Part shown: piece after piece, positions 1 through 11,689 of the stretch | Numbering within the stretch: position 1 is the first letter of the stretch | Layout: each line of letters starts with the position of its first letter | From: Kryptolebias marmoratus | Taxonomy: Eukaryota > Chordata > Actinopteri > Cyprinodontiformes > Rivulidae | Assembly (NCBI RefSeq): GCF_001649575.2 | Contig: NC_051433.1 | Location: forward strand, 16,603,129 to 16,667,128 | DNA length: 64,000 bases | Direction of reading: 5' to 3' | Position numbers and translations under genes: made by a program | Notes under the pieces: model-generated | What the model was told of the DNA's origin: nothing | Databases searched by the model: none | Seen by the model: the letters and a program-made list of their open reading frames with translations, nothing else

Positions 1-31
<31 letters not shown>
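1..31. repeat. poly(A) run at window edge
   Basis: An uninterrupted run of 31 A opens the window. It may be the tail of a retroposed element whose body lies off the left edge, or a plain homopolymer. Nothing inside the window decides this. Confidence 0.6.
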
Positions 32-32
<1 letters not shown>

Positions 33-149
33 AATCAAGAGATATTAAAACATACCCAAAAATGTCTAAGAAAAGGGTGGAATTGACAATTATTGTGTGC
101 TCTCAAACCTTGTATTTAGATTTCAACAACAGTTGTACAGGAGACTCTC

Positions 150-260
150 CAAACATGCAGAATAAAGTCCCCCCAACAGACCACAAAGGAAAACTGACGG
201 TGTAGCATGGTAGTGGCAGCATCATGCTGTGGGAATGTCTTTCATCAGTTAGAAATAAAA
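150..260 (+). mobile_element. Tc1-like transposase fragment (relic)
   Basis: Around 205-240 one + frame reads a short peptide resembling the HGGGSIMLWGCFSS block found in many Tc1 transposases (here HGSGSIMLWECLSS). An in-frame stop lies just before it. Only this central block is recognisable, so it is a dead fragment with no visible terminal repeats. The call rests on one motif. Confidence 0.5.
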
Positions 261-760
261 GAGTAGAGGATGGTTTTAAATATTATAACGTTCTTGAGAA
301 ATACTTGTTTCATTCACAGAACGTTATATCATATTACTGATGTTTATTGTCAGTATTTGTCTTGATTGCTACTTTATAGATAAATTCCAAAAGTGGCAAA
401 TGCTTTTGTAGCTGTACTCCCAGTGACAGTACATCTTTATAATCAGCAGGAAAGTTTATTTTCGTATAATAGTTGGACTCAAAAAATGAGAACTAACCTA
501 GTTTCCTTGTTTATTTAATTTAAAGCACAGCCAGCACCACGAGCAAGTTCTTTGAGTGCAACTAATCACACAGTTTGGTCATTTTATCAGACATCTTCAG
601 AGATGTCTAAGGTGGTTTTGTTTTTTTTTTGCCCTGCTCTCAGCAAAAGTGGACGCTTTTTCTTTCTCTCTGTTTCCTCCCCCTCCCCATCTGTCCTGAT
701 TTTTGGTTGTCTTTCTTTCTTTGGAAGCCTCTCTTTGAAGAATTTCTAAATTAAGTTATT

Positions 761-1230
761 ATGGATCTGGTCAGCTGGTCTCTCAACGCAATAGATCAAA
801 TTTTCTCGACGAGAAGACCGGGCACAGGAGAGCCCTAATGCCCCAATTAGACATTTCCAGCTGGATACACCTTGGATTCCTGGAACAAGTGGAAGATTGT
901 GTGTTTATCTGTAATGTTGGTCGAGGATGTTGAAGACGTATACGTAATTGGATTTTTGATAACATGATTTCTGTTTTTTGGACTTGGTGGCCACCTGGCG
1001 TATCATGAAATTCAGAAGAGGCTGGCAGCTGTTCGGTCATGTCAGGGCTGCCTGCTCTGTGTGAAGGAATGTGCTGAGCAGTGAACGCTCAGACTCAGTC
1101 GCTGTGCAAACAAAGGTGCATAATGGAAGCGTCTCTTGTGAGTCCAGCTGTGGACCTTAGAACTCGCTGGCTGAATGAAATCGACCTTGGAGAAGTTACT
1201 GACTCGGCCTGGCATGGAGGACCACATTAA
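761..1230 (+). pseudogene. decayed ORF of unknown family with a membrane-like segment
   Basis: From the ATG at 761 one frame stays protein-like for 107 codons but is cut by in-frame stops at 836-838, 848-850, 965-967 and 1082-1084. From about 1081 the next frame is open for roughly 49 further codons to a TAA near 1228, so at least one frameshift is present. The first frame has a Trp/Cys-containing N-part (opening MDLVSWSLNAID), an acidic VEDVED stretch, a hydrophobic probable membrane segment at about codons 60-82 interrupted by the third stop, then a basic EIQKRLAAVRS segment and a Cys-rich tail. I do not recognise the family. It could be a dead cellular retrocopy or an accessory ORF of a transposable element. 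Confidence 0.45.
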
Positions 1231-1259
1231 TTTGGCTGATTGGATTCATCATTGAGATG

Positions 1260-1990
1260 TTCCAGTAAGTAACCTATAACTGAATCAGCATTAGCATAGT
1301 TAAATTGGCTGAAAGTTGAATTACCATTAGCAAAGGTATAGTTCATCTTAGTCTGTTCAGCTGAGATTCTTAGATCGTAGTTTAGTTTATGTTTATATTA
1401 GCTTATTATAGCTTACTTTGGTTTTCCACAGTTTATTTTAGTATCACTTAGTCAATTTTATCCTGCCTTTGCTTGCTTAAACTTATTTTAGTTTGCTTGG
1501 CCAAGCTTATTTTTTATATTTTAATTTAGCCTGTGTTTTAGATAAATTTAGCTTTTTTTAAACAAAAAAAGCAAACAACCTTCTGACACCTTTAGTTGGC
1601 CTTCCGGTACCTTTAGTTTAGTTTAGTTCAGTACAGCCTAGCTTTTATCATTTCTGATCTGTTCAGCTGAGGTTTTTAAATCCTAGTTTAGTTTATGTTA
1701 GCTTATTATCAGTTTATTATATCGGAGTATCTATCTTATATCTTCCTCAGTTTATCTTTAGTATGACTTTGTATGACTTGTTTTAGATAAGTTTAAGTTA
1801 GCATTTTACATCCTTGTTTCTTAGCGTAGTTTCTCATCTGTTTATGTTACTTTTGCTCATTTATTTTATTTAGATTATCTTAGCTCAAACAAATTAGAAA
1901 GCACAACATTTTTGGGACAGTGTGTTTAGTTTTGATCCTTGTTAAGCACTTTGTTTGTCATTCTTTGGGATTGTTATGAGCATTGTTACT
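1260..1990. repeat. degenerate AT-rich simple repeat (TTTAG/TTATTTTAG-type)
   Basis: The stretch is dominated by irregular recurrences of short words such as TTTAGTTTA, AGCTTATTTTAG and TTTATGTTAGCTTATTA. There is no fixed period and no coding potential. It looks like an old, slipped simple repeat. Confidence 0.5.
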
Positions 1991-2007
1991 TTGGTTATGT
2001 AGTTACG

Positions 2008-2090
2008 TTCTTGGGCAGCATGGCTGAGGAGAGCTGTTGTCTCACAGCAAGAAGGTTGCAGGTTCACAGCATGGCTGCGTCCTGTATGTA
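2008..2090 (+). mobile_element. SINE-like fragment
   Basis: The segment contains GGCAGCATGGCTGAG, then CTCACAGCAAGAAGG and GGTTGCAGGTTC. These are the order and wording of the 5' part of a common fish interspersed element with tRNA-like promoter boxes. Only about 80 bp is recognisable and it is diverged. The family was recalled, not searched. Confidence 0.4.
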
Positions 2091-2210
2091 TGGAGTTTAG
2101 ATGTTATGTTTACGGAGTTATGCTTAGTCATGTTCATTATGTTTTTGGGGTTTTTTTTGTGTGGGACATTTTCTTGACTGCTACTAAAACAGACCACTTC
2201 AAATATGTTT

Positions 2211-2865
2211 TCCCATGTGTTAATTGTTAATTTGTATCGTTGTTAGCTCACTCCCATACGTTCAAATATGCATCTTTTAAATACATTCAGTTTCAGGTGG
2301 TTATTTGAGGCTTAAAGCAAAGTTTCATGTTCCACTGTGACTGACAGGTTTTGTCAGTCACAAACCTGTTTCTTCAGGTTTTGACAACAAAAGCTCATGG
2401 AGTCGCTTCGCCCGGCTTTATTTATGTCAGCGTCAGTAACACGTTATAAGTAGGATGTTACCGTGGCAACACTGCTTCGTGTAACAATATGATTTGGTGT
2501 AGCATCAGCCTGAATAAAATGGTAAACATTACCTTCCTTGTTACCAGTCAGAGAATCGAACGTTTGGATCCCATTTCTGCTGCTGACATCCTTATCATTA
2601 AGATAATCTGTGACTCATTGGTTAATTAACATTCAGAGAGAGTACTTTTGATAGTTTCACAGATTCAGCACTCATATGTTTTTAAACCTTGGGAAAATAT
2701 GAGCTGTCACAGCGAGCAGTTCTTACTTAAGTGCGGTTAACACCATGACAGGTGCTTATGCATTTGGCAGTATGCGTGGATGTGCTTACGCACGGCTTTT
2801 AATGCTCAAAGGATTCACTAAATCATCAAACTGGAGACTGTCAATAGCCAGCTGAGTCAGAAAAA
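2211..2865. repeat. direct duplication, copy 1
   Basis: The segment is repeated in the same orientation at 3651-4309. Identity is highest over the distal 310 bp (2554-2864), where only scattered substitutions are seen. The proximal part is more diverged and has small indels. The two copies start about 1.44 kb apart. No ORF runs through it. Confidence 0.85.
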
Positions 2866-3650
2866 GATGGATGGATGGATATGTTTTTGGTTTCTGTTTG
2901 TTCTACCATCATTGTCCCTTCTAAATGTCCTTTATACTTTCCAGATTCTCACATACCACCCGTATCTCGTCAGTAATCAGCACACCTGTTTTCATTCAAT
3001 CATCACCTCTCCCAGCATCAGCAGCGACCCCGTGGCTTTCCTCTTTCCTCTCGGTCTGATTTTCTGCTATCTTCCCTGTATCCTACTGTTTTTTATTCTA
3101 TTTTTTTCCTGTTACGCTGTCTCTGGATTTTTTGATTTGAGTCATTAAAGTCTTGCCTCACAGAGGGTTTGCCTCCTGTGGGCCTGGGTCCTGTCCTGCT
3201 ACAACCACTCAGTATAAATCGTGACAATGCCGACGTGAGTCAGAGAATACCGTTAACGTGCGAGGTTCTCACGTTCTTCCTGCGCAGTCTTTGTTATCCT
3301 GCTTGTGCGGAGAAAACCCATTCACAGTTCTTCTGTGCACGTGCCCACGTGCTGTCCACATGTCAGGATGCAAATGCCCAAATGTGAGATTCTTTTGGGC
3401 AAAGTTAAGCTTTCTCCTCTTCAAACCACTTCCTTTTAATTTATTTATAGGCCATTTAATTTTAAGCAGAGTTCTCAGTAATCATCAGCATATATTGTAA
3501 TGGACACAGATCTGGAAGCCAGAAGTTGAAGCCATAAAGGATGAGCTCCCCCTAGTCGACAGGCTGCAGTGCGATTTTAAAGTTGCAGCCCTCCATGGAA
3601 ATGAGTGGGACATCCCTACAATACACATAAACACACTTAAATTTTTTTTT
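2866..3650. other. spacer between the duplicated segments
   Basis: It starts with a short (ATGG)n run at 2866-2880. The rest is pyrimidine-rich with short open frames on the + strand that show no recognisable domain. A motif near 3145-3230 (ATTAAAG followed by CTGGGTCCTGTCC) resembles the tail of fish retroelements, but this is weak. No gene is supported. Confidence 0.4.
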
Positions 3651-4309
3651 TGTCATGTGTTAACTTTTGTACATTTGCTTCATTGTTAGCTCACTCTCAT
3701 ATGTTCAAATAGTCACTATTTAAATACATTCAGTTTCAGGTGGTTATTTGAGACTTAAAGCAAAGTGTCAAGGTTCACTGTGACTGACAGGCTGCGGCAG
3801 AACTTCATGGAGTCGTTCACCCGGCTTTATTTCTGTCAGCGAAATAAAGTAGGATGTTACCGTGGCAACACTGCTTCGTGTAACAATATGGCCTGAATAA
3901 AATGGTAAATGTTACCTTCCTTCACTGGATTGCCCAAAGACAGATCTTCTCCGGGATCAGAGCAACAAATGTATCAGAGAAGTGTTATCAGTCAGAGAAT
4001 CGAACATTTGGATCCCATTTCTGCTGCTGACATCCTTATCATTAAGATAATCTGTGACTCATTGGTTAATTAACATTCAGAGAGAGTACTTTTGATACTT
4101 TCACAGATTCAGCACTCATATGTTTATAAACCTTGGGAAAATATGAGCTGTCACAGCGAGCAGTTCTTACTTAAGTGCGGTTAACACCATGACAGGTGCT
4201 TATGCATTTGGCAGTATGCGTGGATGTGCTTACGCACGGCTTTTAATGCTCAAAGGATTCACTAAATCATCAAACTGGAGACTGTCAATAGCCAGCTGAG
4301 TCAGAAAAG
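3651..4309. repeat. direct duplication, copy 2
   Basis: This is the second copy of the 2211-2865 segment. It carries an insertion of about 65 bp at roughly 3923-3990 that copy 1 lacks, and it lacks part of the middle of copy 1. Both copies end at the same word, GAGTCAGAAAA, which suggests a shared boundary of the duplicated unit or of a repeat family. Confidence 0.85.
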
Positions 4310-7300
4310 GTTAGGTTTATGTGAATCTCCGCTGCTATTATTGCTAGGGTCAAGGAAAGTTTTTAATTACAGGAAATTTTAAAGTTTCCTCTTCTCTCAA
4401 TGAATTCTTGCTCAATGGACGGGTTATTTAAAGCAGAAAGTTCACTTCGTGTGCTTGCTCAGGTCTGCAAAAAGAAACAAAAAAGGTTTCAATGGAAGTT
4501 TTAGTAGAGGAAGGTTCAGGCATTTGTGGTTACATTTGAATGCTGCTTCTGCTTTGCCCTTTGCTATAACTTCCGCTTCGAGAGACTCAAGAACAGGTGA
4601 GGGTATTAGTTCTTGTGGCCATTATCACCAGGAAGAGTGAAGCTTACAACGATCATGAGGACTGAGAGGGCAAGAAGTAAGGAAATGACTAAAGAATTCA
4701 TTGGAAGTCCAGAGTTTTGGCTGCACTTGCAAAACTCCAAGAATGGTGCTTTTACACACTGCTCAGTTCTCAAAAGTGGTCACACACCGATTTAGCCCAT
4801 GAGCCATCATCGCATCAGCTGACACTCAAACGGTGACCACACCCATGAGCGCACGGGCATTGGTTAACAGCTTTTGGCAGAACAGGTGGCACCCTGCTGA
4901 AATGACCCTGCAAAAAACGCATTTGTCAGAGTTTCCTTTTCTTCTTCTCTCTGAAGCTTTAGCAACAGAAACTATAAGAAAAATGAGGGCACTCGCATGA
5001 AGTTTACTTCTGCTTTACATCAAAACGGCGCTCGACATAAACAATAACCGAAACAGATCTGTGTGGGACTGGACGCCGAGATCGAAGCACACGTGTTTGC
5101 AGTCGAACAGACAACCAGTGTGAAAGTGAAAGATGATTGTGGTGGCTTTGTAAGTAAAGACGAATCCATTTCCTCTAAAGGTGACATCTGCAAGTACACG
5201 ATGCAGAAGCACAAATCTGCACAAAGACGCGAAAAAGAAATGTGATGCACGCAGCTGAGGAAACGTAGAGAACCTCCAGCGCAATGTGCAACTCATCGAC
5301 TCAGCTAAGACCCACAGCAAAGGACTGAAATGCACAAAAGCTGTCAGCTGTTTGCTCGAAAGTCCTCTGACACTCGCTATACGCGATGTTGCAATCGAGT
5401 TTCAGCAGGGCGGCTGATTTTTGGAACAACTGGATGTGATATCAGCAGTCTGGTTTCAGGTAATGTTTGAAACTGCTGACAGCAGCTTCTGAGCACTCTG
5501 ACGACATCAGAAACCGTTAGGAGGTGAGGGGTTAAAGTGTAGCGACAACAAAGAGGCGACCCGACCGCATCAACACCTGATCAGAAGTGTCCTGCAGACA
5601 ACAAAGAGACAAGCATTGAGATAAGTTCAAACTGAGTCAGCCTTGGCCTCCTTTTTGGTTTGCAGAGGCGCCGCGAACGGTACACAAGGCTGCTGTGGCG
5701 CCATTCAGTAAATCTCCCGGATTACTCCTGTTCCTTTCTAGTGGTAAAAGGATGCAGCTATTTTTATTTGTCATGTGGTGGCTATTTTTTCTCTTTATTT
5801 TTTTTTGTTTTGAAACAAGATGTCTAATAATTACACAAGTCCTCAATTGGTAAGCATCCCATAGCCGTACCTAATATTTAACTCCCACGTTATGTTATCA
5901 GTGTGAAATACTCGAGCTCTGATGACTTCTCAATTCTGTGAAGAGGTGACTAAAAAGCTGATTCATGATATTAGCTGGTTTCGTCCCACAGCAGCTCGAG
6001 GTTAAAATGATTCTGACGTGTCAGTTGTGCATGCACGCATTTTAGTCTCTGTCCAAAACCGGGTGTTTATTGAAAAAAAAAAAAAATTATATATATATAT
6101 CATTTACTGGCAGCTTCCATATGTCACGGCAGAAATCCCAGCTAGGTCTTTATTCATTCAAATGTGTCCAATATGAGAGGAGTTTCCCCGTCGACTGCTT
6201 TCTGCTGACTCAGTGATATTTTATATAAATAAGCTCTGAGACAAGCATTAAACAAATCTTTAAAAAGTCTCAAAATGAAAAACTCAATGAATCTCAAGTT
6301 TTTTTTTTAAATGGAGTAACTCCCAAAATAAAATATGCCTCACATGAATCCATCATGGTAAGAATATATTTGCATTAACTTTATTCTCACCACTTTGGCT
6401 GCTATAATAAGAGTTTTGAAAAATGAGTTATCTACTGGAGGTTATTTAAACCACATCCCCTCAGAGGGTTGACAGGCATCCTAATTGATTTGAACCACCT
6501 GCTGATATTGATTTTGATCGTCAGCGAAACTGAAAGCAGCCAGCACGTTGTTCTCGTGTTTTTGCACGTATTTTTTCTGTTTACCTAAAAACTAATGATA
6601 ATTTTTTTTGTAGGTGCTGTGCTGTTATACATGTCTGCACTTTCAAACTGTGTTAAACAATAAAGGACAACACTGAACATCAAAAAAACAAGAAAGTTTT
6701 GATTTTGTTACATGAGTGGCATTTTCAAGTATCTTCTCTGCAGATCTCTCAAGGGGCAAACTAAACCACGTCTTCGCAATGTGAAATTCTGGTTTTGATG
6801 CAATGTATTTATTAGCCCGAGCTGAGGTTGCTCTTTATCTCTCAGGCCTTTCGGTTGAACTCATTTAGAGAAAAACACATTACGCTGTCATAGCCGCTGC
6901 ACACACCTCTTCCAGTACTTAGACCTTCTTACTCCTTTCTTCAGTTTCTCTGGAGATAATACCATTCAGAGACCATAAGTCATTCAGAAATATCATCTTT
7001 GAAATGCCAGGGTTGCCTAACGTCAGCGAGCCGAGACAGAAAGCTTGCAGGACGAATGGAAGAAGGACGGCTGTGGACAAGTGGACATTCCACACAAGAA
7101 ATTTTAAAAGTACAGAAGGGAAAACACCGCCTTAGTCTGCCACTTCTAAAAGTACCAGGCAACTTCTCCATGTGGTTTCTCCTTTTCAGAGTTATCTTTT
7201 TCTTTTCTTTTCTTCTTTTTTTTTTTTTTTGCAAACCTCAAAGCCTGTTCAGTGAAGACGACGGTGGAAGCCCAAGAGCTACGCAGAGACCCATCAGCTT

Positions 7301-7980
7301 CCTTCTCACTGCCGGCTCTGTTGTGTACGTCTGACATAGAGAGAGAATCCATGGCGTCATCAGACTCAAACCACGACTTGATGTCGTTTCCATATGGGTG
7401 GGCCGCTTTGTTATTGAGAAGAAAGCCTGTAAATTACTATAAAATAATTCCCTGCATTTTAAAAGTCCTTTTAGGCCCTTCAGCAGCTTTAATTCCAACT
7501 CTGTGCCGGTCGGCTGTCTATGAAAATTAAAGGTGCTGGATCCAACAGGACAAAAACCTGTCCAAACTAACAATTTTAGAAAAGAAAAAACTAAATCTGC
7601 ACAACTTTTTTTTTTTTAACCTTTTCATATTGATGGATAATCTGTCCTTAAATTTAAAAAAAATAAATCTGTGAGCAACATTTGAGACACGGCATAAAAC
7701 GATCAGTTTGGTTGAAACCGTTAAACTCACGGGCCGAGCAGACGTTTCGAAAAAGCTGCATGCGTTTGAATACCGAGCACCGTCTTTACGGCGCTCCACC
7801 GCCCTGCTTGATCCCCGATATTAATTTTTGACACCTGCTTTACTCGTTCTTTCTCTTTTTCCTCTCCATTTGCGCTTTTCTGACTCTGCCATATTTGTTT
7901 GCCTACACAGACTACATCCAGTCCGATGTAGGTCAGTCACGTGGCTCGAGCTTCTACTTGGTTTTGTCAAGATACACTTA
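4310..7980. other. intergenic DNA, no supported gene
   Basis: There are only short, overlapping, unconserved-looking frames on both strands, the longest about 111 codons at 6999-7334 and 7238-7573. I see no splice-flanked exon pattern or recognisable domain. AT dinucleotides occur near 6085-6100. I searched by eye for a four-helix cytokine exon (il19/il20/il24-like), expected in this direction, and saw none. Confidence 0.5.
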
Positions 7981-7984
7981 TACA

Positions 7985-9125
7985 CTTCCCAAAAGTCCCT
8001 TCACACTCATACGAGCTCTTGAGTGACTTCCCATTCTTAATTCACAGGGTTTAATCTGACATTGGCCCACCCTTTGTAGCTGTAACAGCTTAAACTCTTC
8101 TGGGAAGGCTTTCCACAGGTTTAGGAGTGTTTGTGGGAATTTTGGACCATTCTTCCAGAAGCTCATCTGTGAGGTCAGACACTGATGTTGGATGAGAAGG
8201 CTTGACTCACGGTCATCCCAAAGGTGTTGTTTCAGGTTGAGGTCAGGACTCTGTGCAGGCCAGTCAAGTTCTTCCACATCCGTGTCTTTATGGACCTTGC
8301 TTTGTGCCCTGCTGCCCAGTCATGTGGGAACAGGAAGGGGCCGTCCCCAAAGTCTTCTCACAAAGTTGGGAGCATGAAAATGTGCAAAATGTCTTGGTCT
8401 GCTGAAGCATTGAGAGCTCCTTTCACTGGAACTAAGCAGCCGAGCCCAACTCCTGAAAAACAAGCCCACACCATGGTCCTCCCTACACCAAACTTTACAC
8501 TTGGCTCAATGCAGTCAGACAAGAACCGTTCTCCTGGGAGCCGCCAAACCCAGACTCGTCCATCGGACTGCCAGACAGACAAGCGCAATTCGTCCCTCCC
8601 GAAGACACGTCTCCCTAGAGTCCAGTGGTGGCATGTTTTACTCCACTGCATCTGAGTCTTTGCACCTGGTGATGGAAAGCTTGGATGCAGCTGCTCAGCC
8701 ATGGAAAGCTCTCTACATGCTGATCCTGAGCTGATCAGAAGGCCACATGACGTTTGGAGGTTCTGCAGCTGTTGACTCTGGAGGACGTTGGTGACCTCTG
8801 GGAACTTTGTGCCTCAGCGTCCTCTCAGCCCGCCCTGTAAGCTCACATGACCTGCCACCTTGTGGTCGATTTGCTGTCGGTCCCAATCACTTCCACTTTG
8901 TCATAAAACCACAAACAGCTGACTGTGGAATATTTAAATTTCACTGGACTGGACTTATTGCACAGGTGGCGTCTATCACGATACCACTCTGGAGCTCGCT
9001 GAGCTCCCGAGAGCGACCCATTCTTTCAGTAATTGTTGTAGAAGCAGGCTGCATGGTTGATTTTACACACCTGTGGCCATGGAAGTAATTGGAACACCTG
9101 ATCTCAATGATTTCGGTGGGTGAGT
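7985..9125 (-). mobile_element. degenerate Tc1-like DNA transposon
   Basis: Read on the - strand, the element opens with an ATG at 9021 and MGRSRELSELQSGIV, close to the start of fish Tc1-family transposases. It continues with a helix-turn-helix region and then LSVWQSDGRVWVWRLPGERF, a VKFG...MVWACFSGVGLG block and, further on, EELDWPAQSPDLN, the typical C-terminal catalytic region. Frameshifts and stops break it into at least three frames, so it is inactive. The left-hand side abuts a TA/TG microsatellite. Terminal inverted repeats were not resolved. The transposase family is well established for fish; the exact subfamily is not assigned. Confidence 0.85.
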
Positions 9126-9130
9126 GAATA

Positions 9131-9132
<2 letters not shown>

Positions 9133-9220
<88 letters not shown>
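9133..9220. repeat. compound microsatellite (TA)24(TG)20
   Basis: There are 24 TA units at 9133-9180, followed directly by 20 TG units at 9181-9220. It lies about 470 bp upstream of the il10 TATA box and at the end of the Tc1-like relic. It is expected to be highly length-variable. Confidence 0.97.
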
Positions 9221-9224
<4 letters not shown>

Positions 9225-9849
9225 CTGAAAAATAACTGGAGTAAACTCTTTCAAATTGCCCCGTTTTATATAGTTTAGGATCCCATTTTTTATGTTTTAT
9301 TTTAGAATTTGAAACAAGTACCTATAATATTTGTATCCACATAGCCAGTAATAATAATCATAATATATTTGAATAATTTAATCATGAAGTATTAAAAATG
9401 AAACATGTTTTATTTAAAATAAAATGTCATCCTTCCTCATTTAAAATTAAAAAGCATGTAAGACAACGTTTATTTCAAATAAATCGACAGTTTCAAAATG
9501 TTTCCTTTCGTTTTTATTGTTCCAACCAGAGATAATCTTTTAAACTCACAGACCTCATGGGAGGAGCACTCACATGTAATGAATGATTGCATAAAAAAAA
9601 AAAAAAAATCCCCCTGTGTACATGAACATGTTAACTGTTTCCCTTCCAGTAAAGTCTCCTCCCTCGGTTTTTTGTCCCAATTTTGGCTATATATTAAGAG
9701 GGGAGATGAGCCCCAAAATATGCACTTCTGAGGTCTGCAGCAAGATCCCACAAGGAGGAAGATTTATCCGCCCGACCTGCAGCATCTTCTCTCAGCTCTC
9801 GCCTCCAGCCTGAAGCCCGCGCCGGCAGCCTGAACCAGCCCTGCTAAGC
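9221..9849 (+). promoter_or_regulatory. il10: il10 5' flank and core promoter
   Basis: An AT-rich flank leads to a TATA-like element at 9688-9697 (TATATATTAA), 153 bp before the start codon. That predicts a transcription start near 9715-9725 and a 5' UTR of about 130 nt. No upstream ATG is seen between the predicted start and 9850 in the region 9732-9849. The flank holds a poly(A) run near 9593-9608. Binding sites for specific factors cannot be claimed from sequence alone. Confidence 0.6.
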
Positions 9850-11689
9850 ATGTCTCCTCGGTTTGTCCTCCTGTCCCTGCTGGCTGTCCTCTCCTTCTTC
9901 GCCACATGTCGGAGCACTTTGGTTTGCAACAACCGGTGCTGCCAGTTCGTGGAGGACTTCCCGGCCCGGCTGAAGAAGCTCAGACAGGACTACTCCCGGA
10001 TCAGAGACTTCTATGTGAGTGTACACACACACACACACACCTCCTCTTCAGCTGCTGCTGCAGCATCACACAGATGGTTCATCCCTCCTTGCAAAAAAAA
10101 AAAAACATCTCGCTCACTTTTTTTTTTCTTTCCTCCAGGAAGCAAATGATGACTTGGACATAGCGCTGCTGGACCAAAGCGTCGAGGACTCCTTCAAGGT
10201 AAGCCTCTCCAGAGCTTTTACCTTTTATTTTAACCTCAAGAGGCTCGTCTTGCACGCCGAATAGTGTAAAATGACGTCCCCTAACCAGGCTGGTGTTGCT
10301 CTGCCCTCCTCTCAGACTCCGTTCGCCTGCCAGGCCATAAACAGCATTCTGGGCTTTTATTTGAACACGGTTCTGCCCACCGCGGTGGCCGGGGCGAGCG
10401 ACGGCTCCGCCAGGATCCTGAAGCCCCATGTGGAGTCCATCCAGCAGATCTTCGACCAGCTCAAGAGTGACGTCACCAGATGTGTGAGTATCCGAGGGCA
10501 CGTGGGGCCAACTCATGTCAACATGAGGCGTTCACTGCGCGTCAGGAAATTACACTCCGAACATGACCGGTTCGATGAACTCGACTTAATGACGCGCAGC
10601 TGGGTGGTTTAAATGTTAAAAAAATAATTATTATTTTCACGTATGACTGATTTGCAAGCCTTCCAAAAGTATTTGGAGCAAAACATTTCTAAAAAATAGC
10701 CTTAATTAAGTGAAAAGTTTTGTGTTTTTAAGCAAAAAGGTTAACTTGGATTTAATTAGAAGCATTTAACTGCTTTAATATCCTTTATTATTCCTTTAAT
10801 GCTGCTCAGCCTGCTTATTTTGACGGCTTAAAATAAATTCAAGATAGAAATAATGGTGCAGTTCAAACAACACCTGAGTTTCATTTTTCAGACCCATGGC
10901 TCCCAAAGTTGAACCCCACTGTGGGCCGTGCAGATTTTTTTTTTTCTGTTTTCTTTTAACTGATCTGGCTGTTCTAGTATTCAAAGTATTGTTTTAAAGT
11001 GGTTATTTCAGTCAGAACAGAAAAACACTTTTTTTTTCTGCCAGTCTGTCAAAACTAAAGAAATATTTGAAGTTCAGATGAACAAAAAAAAACACATTTG
11101 TGGTTTCAGCGTCAAACGCAGAAACCCTTTGTTTGCCCTTTTTGACATCATTCTTCGAGCTTACTCACCATGGGTCATGGTGTTGCATTAGTCAGTGATT
11201 CCTGAACTGTAGCAGTGTGCAAAGCTGTTTCATCCAGCCTTTGTAAAAGGGGAAGAGGATCTGTGTTTCTTTTGCTTTTTTATAAGTTTTATAAGTGCTT
11301 TTAATTTGCTCTTAATTAACTTGCTAATTAAGCCTTTCTCATTTGTTGATGGAGAGAGTCTGACAAGCTGTGCTAACATGACTTTTTTTCCACTTTTCCT
11401 TTTCAGAGACACTACTTCTCCTGCAAAAACCAGTTTGACATCAATAATCTAAATTCGACTTACACTCAGGTGAGCGTCAACATGAAACACATTTTTCTGT
11501 TTTGTAAAAAAAAACAACAATAATGAGTAGTAGCTCTACAACCGTCTCAACCGGTGAACAGTTGACTAAATGTGACGTGTTTGCTTGCAGATGGAGAGCA
11601 AAGGTCTGTTCAAGGCCATGGGGGAGCTGGACTTGTTGTTTAACTACATTGAGACATACCTGGCATCTCATCGACACAGAAACCTGTGA
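9850..11689 (+). CDS. il10: interleukin-10, five coding exons
   Basis: The gene encodes a secreted four-helix cytokine that dampens inflammation through the IL-10 receptor, JAK1/TYK2 and STAT3. The exons are 9850-10014, 10139-10198, 10316-10483, 11407-11469 and 11591-11689. All introns are GT-AG and the exon pattern (165, 60, 168, 63, 99 nt) matches vertebrate IL10. The product is 184 aa. Residues 1 to about 22 form a signal peptide. Mature cysteines are C26, C30, C31, C80, C131 and C137; four match the two mammalian disulphides and two are the extra N-terminal ones known in fish. The family signature KAMGELDLLFNYIE is intact near the C-terminus. Intron 1 has a short CA repeat and poly(A)/poly(T) runs. 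The gene faces mapkapk2 tail to tail, as expected from vertebrate synteny. No disabling change is seen. Confidence 0.97.
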
